A DNA stretch of 64,000 nt from Euryodendron excelsum (lineage: Eukaryota > Streptophyta > Magnoliopsida > Ericales > Pentaphylacaceae), in assembly GCA_033060915.1 (NCBI GenBank), contig CM065389.1, forward strand, positions 7,200,001 to 7,264,000, given 5' to 3'. Position numbers and translations under genes: made by a program. Of the stretch, positions 41,283 through 53,100 are shown piece by piece; within the stretch, counting starts at the first letter, position 1, and each line of letters opens with the position of its first letter. The notes below the pieces were generated by a model. It did no database searches. It had not been told where the DNA came from and saw nothing but the letters and a program-made list of their open reading frames with translations.

Positions 41283-42779
41283 ACCATTGCTTATCTACAT
41301 ATAGAAAAGCAGTTCTGACTATTGGGTTGAGCTCCTATTTCGACCTCGTGATGGTGATAGTGGGGTTGAGCTCCAATTTTTGTTATCTTTCCTAATTGGC
41401 ATCTTTGTGGCTCCTATATTTCAAAAATACGAAGGAAAAAATTTAAATGCCTCGTCACAGAGCTAATGAAAGTTGGCTCACTTTTTTTATAATTTGTAAA
41501 CATATTAAGTTGCTTAAACACAATGTGAAAAGCAATCACGATGATGATGTATCGCATTTTATTATCCCACTTGTATGAATAAATTTACACTATTAGATAA
41601 TCAAAGTTAAACTATAGCTAAAATTAAATTCTTTAAAGTTATTGTCCTGCAACATAAGTGTCACGAATTAAAAATACAAAAATACTCCTTTCACATGTAA
41701 GGATAAAGTTGATTATATGTGACTTTCCCTAGGCCTCGTGCACAAGATTATATTTTTTATCTGATTTTTGTAACTATATAATACATCCTATTTATTTCTC
41801 ATTTTCTTTTTCTTTTTACAGCTTGTTTGGAACTTGTGAAAGTGAAAGAGAAAGGAACAAAAGGAAAGCAAGACAAATTATAGGAAAAAAATAATTAATT
41901 TTTCTACTTGGTTTTGTTTTGTTTTTGTTTTTGTTTTTTATGACACTTCAAAATAAATCTACTTGGTTTTGTAAAGAAAATGAAAAGAGATAACTTTTCC
42001 TTCTTTGAAATTCAAAAAAACTATAAAAAATAAGTAATAAGATAACTACTAAAACAGAAGGAGAAGAATTAACCTATTACTAGAGACACTCTCACCTATG
42101 ATTATAGTCATGCCTTGCTCCATTGATTTCCTTTTGAAGGTTTTGACTCCTCAATTTCTAAAAGGAGGATAACTAGCGGACACTGCGACTAGCTGTCAGG
42201 CGTCAACGGATGGTTCCTAGCATTTTTCTTTCAAAAAAAATATATTAAAATGATAATAAAAAATAAAAAAGTAAATCACTCTCTTATTTTTTTAAATTAT
42301 TTTTTTTAAATTTGATATTTTTGTTTTTCTAGCCCCTTCTTTCCTCAAGGCCCAGACACGGGTTGTAAGCATGGATAACGAGTTCCATGGAATGCATCAT
42401 TACAAGCCCGCATGCAATATATTATCATACATCACAATACACCCTCTAAGTTCTTTTAAAAAATTAGGACATTGATTAAAACACATTACCTGCCGCATCG
42501 CCAGATCACCAAAATAATGTAGCATAATTAAAAAGACACGGTTATGGCCGTTTTTACCTCTTCGCGGGCCATCTGGCACTTGGACTGTCCGCTTCATGTG
42601 CTCCACGTAGCAGTTTCCTTTGCTCCCGCAAATCTGTCCGTACAACCATCCACGCTCAAAAACTGGCATTTTCCAGATCGATTCGCTGCGTTTTACACTC
42701 AAGAATTTTTTAATTTTTATTTTTGCACCGTTACGCTTGCGTGATCTGTCCGAACCGTCCTGTTATCTTCTAGGGTTTT

Positions 42780-42806
42780 CTCACTTTCCCTTCTAATAAT
42801 CAATTC

Positions 42807-42837
<31 letters not shown>

Positions 42838-42961
42838 CTTCCTGTGTGAAGTCGAAGCGAAGCCAAACAATAAAAATTATTGCTCTTCGTTCTTTCGCTA
42901 CTCCAAGTCTGTGATCACATTGCATTCCGTATTCCTCAATCTGATATTTCGTATCACACCG
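42780..42961 (+). other. Probable 5' untranslated exon of the OSCA gene
   Basis: The sequence becomes less AT-rich and contains a CT microsatellite (42810-42837), typical of plant leaders. It ends TCACACCG followed by GTAATCTT, a good donor at 42962. The partner acceptor is either TTTTGCAG at 44042-44049 or TTGCAG at 44170-44175. The second removes an upstream ATG frame at 44118, so I slightly favour it. Confidence 0.5.
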
Positions 42962-44190
42962 GTAATCTTCTCTCTAAATATAAGTATGTATCTATACGTG
43001 TATGTATAAGTTTGTTCTAATCTTTTACTCGATCATTTGTTTGAATGATGAGTGATTTGACATTGCTTCATTGCGACTGAATTTGGTTTTGAGGATTTCT
43101 GATTCTCTCTTCTTTCGTTTTCTTGAAGTCTGTGGTGTTCTATGTGGAAGTTGGTTAAGTTTGATATTTGAACTTCCCGAAGAAATTTCGATAGGAGTTT
43201 ACATTATGTGTTAATTGGCGGATAATGTAAGGGAATGTTTTGTTAAGAACTTTATATACAATGTTAAGCAAGAAAACAGAGATGTATGTGTGTGTGCGTG
43301 TCTTTATATATTTGTTATATATTTCGTATGTAAATGTTTTAGTGTGTGTGTGTATAAATCTGGATTCTAATTGTTCAGGAGGATCTATGGTTTTTTAAAA
43401 CGGGAACTTTGCAAATTTTTTGAATTCCTGCATTACCAATGAGGGATATTGTAAGCAGTTTGTCCATTTTTTTATGCCGTTGGTACTTCCTTTTGAGTGG
43501 ATTTACTCTGAGCCAACATTTTTGCATCTCTTCGGAGATGCATCTGATGTTCAGGCATGGACACAAGTGAGACAATGTAGAATTGAAGAGCTGTTGAGTT
43601 TTTATCACTGAAAAAGAAAAAGAATAGCTGTTGAGTTTTAACAGTCCAACAGCCTCCTCCTTTGATTAACTTTATGGATTCAATTTGTGCCCAAGTGCTG
43701 CTGGATTTCTTTGTTATCATCTGCTTAATCTATATAGAAAAAGATTCATTGATCAATGCATCCAAGTTATGCTCTGTTTGAATGTAAAATTTTGACTTGG
43801 AGCATTTGTAAAGCATCAATAGATGTTTTTGTTCATTGATTTTTTATGACCTGTAGTTTGATCTCTCTTTTCTTTGTAACAATTCCTTACTAAAAATGAA
43901 AAAACAAAAACAAAAACAAAAGAAGTGCTAAATATTACCGTGTGAGCATTTGCCATGCCGTGTGGTTTACAGTTATGTTAAACACAGTTTTCATTTGAGT
44001 CTGCACAAATGCAATCATTCTAAGATTCACAAACTTGTTACTTTTGCAGCTCCTAAACCAGTGCCAAAGAAGCATCTTCTTCCTGGAATTCCAGTGTTTG
44101 TTTAACATTCACAGCCTTTGTCATATGGGGCACTTTCATGTTATTTATGTTTATTTACACATCTAAAGGTTGCAGATACATTGGACAGAG

Positions 44191-47100
44191 ATGGACATCT
44201 CTGGTCTTTTAACTTCTGCTGGTATCAATACAGGCCTGTGTCTGGTGTTTTTATCCCTATATTCTGTTTTAAGAAAACAACCCAGCAATGCAAGTGTGTA
44301 CTTTGGTCAGAGGCTTGCTCGGTTACGGTCAAAACGCCACGACCATTTCACCTTTGACAGATTTGTTCCTTCCCCTAGTTGGATAGTAAAGGCCTGGGAA
44401 GCATCTGAAGAAGAAATATCGGCTTGTGGGGGCTTGGATGCAGTGGTTTTCCTCAGGACAGTTGTTTTCAGGTAACTATATCTTGTCTTAAACTTTTAAA
44501 GGTGGAAGTTCAGACATGTGTGTTTTAGTTTGTGCTTGATCATTATACATGCTGAATGTCACTAGTTTTTGGTGGATAGATGGCTTGAAATATTTAGTTT
44601 GGTTTTGTGATCTATAAAATATTTGGTTAAGTTATTAAACTTTCTTTTGGCAAAGACTAATCCTTTGTTCCTTGCTCACAAGTTTTAGTGTCTCACTGTC
44701 TAATTATATAGTTTTATGATTTTAATCATTCTCTCTCTTACTGTCATTCAAGGCCTAAACATCCTGTGCCAATATTTCTGATTCTCTGCACATGTCATGA
44801 TCTAAAAACTCTTTTTGGACTTCATGTTTCTGTTGTAAGTGAAAAACTGTTTCTGTCTAGTATATGTAGGATGCTGAGTTAGTGTTTGATCTAGCTTCCG
44901 CTTCCGGTCTCCTCCAGGACTTTCAGCCTTCAAAGCCTGTCTACTGAATCCCGGAGGATTGAGAGTATTGGTTCAAAAGAGGCTTTTAGGAGAAAACATT
45001 CCTTTCAAAGCCCTTCCCATGGAAGCAACTTGAGGTTGCTTCTTGCAATTACTTTCTCAAAGGCAGACAATGAAGTTAATTGTTCATTGCCATTTCATCA
45101 GATTCTTTCAAACGTGTACCTTATGCCAACCATTTTACCCATTCCAAACGATAATTAATTCCCATTCACTTGGTGGTTTGAATCATATTTTCGGGGCTAT
45201 TTGATCTAGGAATGTTTTCGAATCCCATGCGAGAGAGAGAGGACTGCATTTCGAATAGTGAAAATGATATGGTGATGGGCAGTTCTTGAAAATATGATGA
45301 TAGCTGATTGAGGCATCATAATAATCCAAATGAATTAACCTAAGTACCACGGGCACGAACACGTGATATGGACACGACATGGACATGCCAACGCGTCCAT
45401 TTTAAAAAATATAGGATACGACATGGGTGGGACATGTTCAAGTGATAGACACGTGTGTCTCCCAAGTTTCCCAAGCATGTGCGGTTCTAAAAAATTTAAA
45501 AAAAAGGACATATATGGACGCATGTCTGACACTTGTTGGGGAGTGCCTGACGAGTGTCGTATTTGACACTAACATGACACCTTCTTAGAAGTGTCTGTGC
45601 TTCTTAGGAATTAACTTTTGCATTTGCCTAATATCATTCTTGCTAATTTCCATCTTAAGAAGTCTTGCTTAAGGAATAGAATACTTTCCCATGTAGGACT
45701 TTGCATCACCAAAAACTTTGCCAAATGCAAACTTAGCATGTTGGACACTTGTTGACCAAACATGGGACTCCTATAGATTAGAACACCTTTATTTTCTTTA
45801 AAATGTGCTAATTTCCATCTCAAGAAGTCTTGCTTCAAGTGATAGACACGTGTATCTCCCAAGTTTCCCAAGCATGTGCGGTTCTAAAAAATTAAAAAAA
45901 ATAGGACATATATGGACTCGTGTCTGACAGTTGTTGGGGAGTGCTTGACGAGTGTCGTGTTTGACACTAACAGGATACCTTCTTAGAAGTGTCTATGCTT
46001 CTTAGAAATTAACTTTTGCGTTTGCCAAATATCATTCTTGCTAATTTCCATCTTATGAAGTCTTGCTTGAGGAATAGAATACTTTATGCAGGACTTTGCA
46101 TCACCAAAAACTTTGCCAAATGCAAACTTAGTATGTTGGACACTTGTTGACATAACAAGTGTATTGACATTGCTGGGACTCCTACAGAGAAGAACTCCTT
46201 TATTTTCTTTAAAATGTGCAAATCTGTGTTTTGTGTTCTTAAATTATTGTTTTCCTTGTCCGATAATCTCCAGTAATAGCTCTGCGCAGGAATATGTTAT
46301 ACACCTACCCCCCCCCCCCCCCCCCCCCCGGCCCAAACACACACATAAAAGAGACAGAAAGAATAAGGTAAACATGTTAGATTCTTTATGGAGAAATCTT
46401 AGTAAAGCTTTTCTAGGTAAAACATGAACATAGCCAATTAAATGGATTATTGCAAACATTTCATCATTAACCTAGGAAGGTCTATGCACTTGATTCTGAT
46501 ATGGGATTTTTGCAGCGACTTTGTGTGAAACAGCATGTATCTGTTCAGACGGCAAGACCAATGTTTTTGTCCACAAATCATATCTTCTTTTTCTGTAGAT
46601 ACAGATTGGCCTTATGTTATTGGTCTATATTGGGTGGGTCAGCCCTTCATCTGCAATCTTGCATCAGAGTTTGGATGTTCATCAATTTATCAATTAATTG
46701 CAGGCTGCTCTACAGTTATCAAGGATCAAAATTTTGTTTTGGAGTGTTGTTTCAATTAGAACAAAAACAGAAACGTTTTGGAAACATTTTAGTAATGTTT
46801 CAAAAACGTTGCAGAAGTGACAAATATTAATGTAGTAAAATACAACCCTTTACATTTTTCTCAATAAAAACTATATTTATGGTCAGTTCTAATTTCGCTT
46901 CGAGACAACTTATTGTTTCATTATGTTGTGTTGTTTTTTGGGTGTATCTTGCAATGTTCCGGTATGTTGACATTAGAATTTCGTTATTCTACTAGTGTTT
47001 CAGGTTGGTCTCTTAAGAAAAGGAAACATATCGGCCGTTTCGACAGAAACAAATACAAAAAAGAAGAGAAATAAAGCGTTTCTTCTTGTTTGACACATTA

Positions 47101-50100
47101 AAAAGGAACAAAATTTGACTTGTGATTGTTTACATTGATAATGGTTTTGTCATTGCCTGCCTATCCTTAAAAAAGAAAAAAAGAAAAATAAAGGGCTTCT
47201 TCTTGTATGATGGCTCCAATTCTCCCTCCTCGTCCTGTTCTTTTTCTTTAAGAATGCTAGTACTATGACACATCAATATTTGAGTGAAGTTGCAAAATCT
47301 CATAATTTTCTTCTTCTGACATGAAGATATGAAGGTAATGGCTATCTATACCAACAACAGTACAATTGGCTTCACAAAATTCATAATTTTGTATTCATGA
47401 ATCTTCAAACATGGTTTTGGGATTGTGATTATGAAAGCTGTAGTATTGTTGAAGGTCTAGACAAAATTGTTTTTTTTTGAGAACTGTTTTCTGCAAACTA
47501 CACCAACAGGCCCTAAGCTTGTTTTATGAAAATTATTTTTCCGATAACATAGCTTAGAAACATTGCAATTTGGACCCTATCCTGCGTTGTCTTCCTGGAG
47601 CATTGCTCCATTCCCTCCCTTTAATTCATTTTTATTGAAAGAACTAGCAAGTAAGTCTCATAAATGGTTTGCCTGAATCCCTTTTCTCACGGTAATCTCT
47701 CTCTTCCCCCCCCTCCCCCCAAAACATAAGGTAAAGGACCCAAGTAGGAGGCATTAATGGTGAGTTATTTCATACACAAGATGAATCCTTTGAAGGGGTG
47801 TTATAATCTTATGTATTGCACCCATGGTCATCCATGATAAGAAACCTTGGATATGCACATGGTATCCATCTTAAATTTTTTATTCTGCTTTTCTATGACT
47901 ATGAATAAGTGCTTTTACATTCTAGCCGATTCACAGCAATTGGGACCAAGGCTTTGTTAGTTAAATGGCACATATTTACGGACATTGCAATGTTCATGCT
48001 TATCCTTTTTGAATCCATTCTATATCTCTGCAATATTGCACGCATAACATACACTTTGCTGATTGTAATTCTCGGCCTCAGTTTGAGAGTTTTCAAACAC
48101 GTTTTTGAGGTGTGAATCTGTTGGAGTTGGATGAGGTTTTCGGTTGAATTGGGTGTTTAATTTCCACCTTGTGATAAACCCAGTGTTCTTTGCCACTCAT
48201 TTTTGTTGTGTAATTGACCTATTAAGATGCTAAAATTTCCTTTCTATTTTTCTTCTTCCTAGAGGGAAGGTGGGTATGGGTGGGTGGTGAATTTTATGTC
48301 TTTTTAGATTAACAGTTGTACTTTTACCACAGAGAATTTCTCTGAGGCTTCTTTGATGATGTATGGTAATTTTGTTCTTCGTAATGAACTTTTGAGAAGA
48401 GTTGTAATACCCTATTAGGACATGAAGAATGCAACCTTGTTATGTTTGAAGGTTATCGAACACAGGTGGTTATTCTAATCCAAAACTTATGATTGCAGGG
48501 TTGTCAAATTCTCATCAAATTTACTTTATAATTGCGCCTGGTTGCCATACTTGTTGAAAGTTGTGAAATACCCATACTCGTTTTATATCTGTTTCTTTTT
48601 CCCTTTTTTTTTCCCGTTAGTTTTAAAACATGCGATTTTAGATTTTTTTTTAGTACGATTCCAGGATGTATCTTATGTAAATTATTGAAATTGACAAACC
48701 TGATCTAAAAGCTGCACGTGCTTCCTTTGTCGTCTCAGAGTTTTGATTTTATTGGATTTGCAAATTTGCTTACTATAGGTGTTGCACTATTTTTGTACAG
48801 TATCCAAATCTTCTCCATTGCTGCTATGATTTGCATTTTTCTTGTGCTTCCATTGAATTATTTTGGCAAAGAGATGCAGCACCGGCAAATCCCTTCTGAG
48901 TCATTGGACGTGTTCACGATTGGCAATGTCAAAGAAGGATCAAAATGGTATGAGTTGCATTAATATTGCACTAGTTCAGTTACTTTGAATTTTCAGGAGT
49001 TTCCAGAAGCTCAAGTCTAGGCTTACAGAGGTTCTGTATTTGTTTTAAGTAAATGAAATACAACAGATTCGTGGTTCATGTGGCTCCATATAAAAAATTT
49101 AATCAATAGGGAAACTAGGTCCAGCTGGCTTGTACACCTACAAATAGGAGTCATTTTGTCATCTGTGCTTTTCCCGCTAGGGAACAACTTCACAACGATC
49201 ATCCCCTTTTGCTCATTTTGGACAATGTGTAGTGAGAGGAGTTATCAATACTTCAATAATCATTTGTTATCTCTCCTCAGGGAATGGTATTTCTATTTAT
49301 CCTGGTGCTAGTTGAAGGAATTTACAAATATTTAATTAGCCTAATGGAATCAAGGAATTACAAAACTTTAATTGGCTTAATGTTCTATAACTGTTTGCTA
49401 ATCAATTGATTTTTCTCCCTTATATTAACTCGGTCCACATTGACCTCAATTTTGTTCCATACTTTTTTGTCAGGCTTTGGGCTCATTGCCTCGCATTGTA
49501 CATCATATCCTGCTCTGCTTGTGTTCTTCTTTACTTTGTAAGGATACAATCCATATTCATTGTATCATATTCATTATCTGATATTTTTTTCCCCTTTTTT
49601 AATAGGTCCATGTCCATTAGCTGACCCCTTTTTTTGGGTTGATGCACATAGAGGATCTTGTAGCTACTTAATTGTGAAGTATGCTAGTTTGATAATTAAA
49701 CTGTTGGTTTTTGCATTTAGGAGTACAAAAACATCGCAAACATGAGGTTGGCGCATATTGTTGGATCTTCTCTAAATCCAAGTCACTTTACAATTCTTGT
49801 TCGTGCTATTCCATGGTCTCCAGAAGAATCATACAGTGATACAGTGAGAAAATTCTTCACAAATTATTATGCATCAAGTTATTTATCACATCAAATGGTT
49901 TACCGGTGTGGTGCAGTTCAGAAACTAATGGTGAGAATCTGTTTTATAGAATTTGCTGATGATCTTATAACTTCATGGCAATTTTAAAAATCGTCATGTT
50001 ACATTTTTTTTTGGGGCTTCGGCTGCTTAGCTGGTTACGTTAACATTATGTGTTTTGTTTACTTATGTCTTGGTTATACGAATAACTCTAGTGAAATGAC

Positions 50101-53100
50101 TCGCACCAAACGTGTCCTTGAGATAATCCCAAGTGCAGGATGGCGAAGTAGTATATACTTGGAGTACGAGATTGTTCCCACGAATAGCAGTTTACATAGA
50201 ACTGAAAGAACTAGAACAATCCTCTCAATTGCTCACAAAAATCCGAACAAATTGTTTCTAAAAGAAAATGAAATTTTGATTTTTTTGGAAAAGGTCTGAT
50301 TATCTAAACTAACTAGTAAGCAAAGATAAATAATTTGAACAATGTTTGATGATAAAGTAATGAGAAAAAGTCTCGGGATTAATCGATCCAATCAATTGTG
50401 TCTCTTGGAATTTTAAAGGAGATAATTTTGTAACTCAAATCCTTCGACTACGACGCGAGTCTCGGATTCCGAAGATCTAGCGATAAAAACCAAGTGTTCT
50501 TTAAAACTTCAACTTCTAGAATAAATCGGGTAGTTAGATTCAAGGACGAATACAATTGATTCGCGCAGTGCATATACTAAATATAGATTCACGCATAAAC
50601 GTTACCGAACATAATCAAACATCTAGGTTTTCAAAGATTTCTAGAATGAAGAAGAAAAAGAAAGATAGAAATAGAAATTTGAAATTTGAAACCCGAAATC
50701 TTACTTCTTTTATTCATCCAAGATCTTCAATTGGTCTTTACAATCAATCCGAGATGGAAATATTTAGCTACTCATCTCTATCTATGAAAAACTTGAAATA
50801 ATTGAATGAATACTGAAAATCTAGATCTAGTGCGAAGAAACAAAAGAAATCTTGAATTGAATGCAAGGAATCTAGAAAACTTTTGAAGTGAATCCGATTA
50901 CAAGAATGCAAAAACCTAATAGATCTGAGTTATTCTAGTCAAAAAAACTGTAAAAACTCTCTACAAAGTCTGCCCCCTTGAACATAAACTGAGTAGGTAT
51001 TTATAGGGATCACAGTCCAAACCCTAGAAAAATTCTGAAATTTGCCTTACCGTTCGAACAGAAAAACGGGTGTTCAAACGCTAGTGTTAATTCTTCTTCA
51101 TCGTTCGACCAGTGTAATATAGGGTTCGAATGCTAGGCTTAAATTGGTTGTGATTGCTCTCTGGCCGTTTGAACGGTGTGTTTGGGCGTTCGAACGCTAG
51201 GCCTTTTTCCCCCTTTTGGTTTCTACTTAGCCTCTGACCGTTCGAACGGTAGACTTGGAGTTCGAACGCCGGAAGCCTTTTTCATCTGCTTTGGTTTCAA
51301 CTTGTTTAAGGCTCTTGGAGTCAGAATTCGGCGACGCTCATTAGATGCAAACATGTGTAACTTGAAGCGACCTTTCCAATGGCGTATCATTCATCCTATT
51401 TTGAGTTACGAGTAAAAACTTGCATGTTTTCTGAGACAGGGCCCGGGTAGCGTTCCTCGATTTGCGTGCCCACAGTCCGGACTACTTCTTTGACTCCAAA
51501 TCAACTCCCATAGCTTTAAATACCTAAAATATGATTAAGCATGAGGTTAATACAATATATAACAAAGAGAATATAATTAACCCTAATCTACGACTAGCAA
51601 AGGTCGTTTAGCGGCTATAGATTGCACTAATGCAGTCTAATCACACCCCCCAACTAACCTTTTGATAGTCTCTAGCAAAACTAAGAAAAGAAAACATAAT
51701 CTTCACTTTCGTAGGAGTCCTGAGTGTATTTAGCGAATACACTAAGCTTTTAAACCCTTAGGTTACCCTAGTGGATGAATGGTGTCTTGTGAGGGTTTCC
51801 AGTGATGGTACCCACAAACATCAACATTGTGTTTCTCTTTCTTTTTTTTTTTTTTCCATCAAAAACAGTTTAAGACAACAGTTCCCAAATACCTAACAAT
51901 GTAAAGAATTCAAATCAACCCTTGCTTGACATACAAACTACAAAATTGTCAAGTGAAACACGAACGAGAGACTCAAGTGTCTGAATACAATTGTATTTTC
52001 GAAGATCAACCATTATGCTTTCAATAATCACATCCTACAGTTTTGATTCAAATCTCTCTAGTTATACACTCAAAAACATTTGAACACATAGGTTCTCTCA
52101 GTGGAATGCTCATTTTACGAGTAAATGTAAAACACATGCAATAGAACAATTCCAAAACATCAAAACCCGCTAAATAATTAGTGTATCGACTTGGCATAGC
52201 TTCATGAAAGAATGTTTATAGTTGAAACAACTAGAAATTCGAAATGATGACTTATACATGTGAGAATTTAAAAACTTATGCAATCCCGGACATTAAAGGC
52301 CATATGAATAAGAGAAGAGTCAAAAGGATAGAGAGAAAGCAAGTGGTAAAGGATCTCAACACGTTCATTGCGCACTACACATGATGATTAGTTAACATTC
52401 ACTTCTAATTTTTTTTTTCTCTTTTCAACATCAATGACTTCTCAGCTCCCCTCCATCACAAGTCTTTATCCGTTTATTACCATAATTTTTTTTTTCTTTT
52501 CGACATAACTTCACGTCTTTTTTTTTTTTTTTCAACTTCGTACACAACAACTTCACAAATTGGCTAGCAATGCACCACTTCCACACTTATGGGGACAATT
52601 CAGCATTAACATGCTTTTTGAGATCATAAGTATACACTTACCAAAACAGAAAAGACTGGAAAGAAGTGAATTGGTCTTAAGGAATAGTCCAGAAACACAA
52701 TAGGTTTAAAATTTCAAACATGTCTAACTCCGTACTCAACACGTAAACCAAAGTCAAATAATGAATAAAGTTATTCAAACAACAGAATTTCAATAATTAT
52801 ATCCTCGAGTAAATGTAAATCACTCAGAAAGGCGATTATTAGGCTTTAAAGCTCATGAGGTTCAATCTCCACTTCTTGGATGAAATTACATGAAATTGTA
52901 ATAATTTTACTTCAATGACATGACCCGTGCACAGTGCAAGTTATCCTCTCTCTCTTAATATAACACAAACAGTCATGTATTAAAATATGCAAGTTTGTAG
53001 AACCAAAAAGATAATCTGCTCAACAATGCAAAGCAATGGTCACTAGTTGACTTGGAGTTCGAATGCTACAAGCCTTTTTTATTTGTTTTGGTTTCAACTT

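Larger units (their letters stand above)
36825..42770. other. Intergenic region between ACC synthase and OSCA genes
   Basis: About 6 kb without a supported gene. The first 300-400 bases include the probable 3' untranslated region of the ACC synthase gene and two CT-type repeats (36851-36873 and 37124-37223). TGGTATCAGGGCAGG at about 37469-37483 resembles a retroelement primer-binding site. The stretch 39470-39700 has the look of a decayed LTR fragment (GGGTCGACCCCCTTTGGGCCG), but no partner was found. MITE-like copies lie near 39250-39380 and at 41115-41282. Open frames at 39410-39679 and 39790-39996 show no domain. Confidence 0.6.

Noticed and set aside
44118..44357. Upstream ATG frame before the OSCA start
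   Set aside because: It overlaps the real coding frame in another phase and can be spliced out with the acceptor at 44175; at most an upstream frame.
46244..46459. Frame with a glycine run over the poly-C tract
   Set aside because: The glycine run is only the homopolymer; it lies in an OSCA intron.
47899..48115. Hydrophobic plus-strand frame that might be an extra OSCA exon
   Set aside because: The exon ending 44471 joins exon 48801 directly in phase and gives the family sequence VVFSIQIFSIAA, leaving no room for an extra segment.
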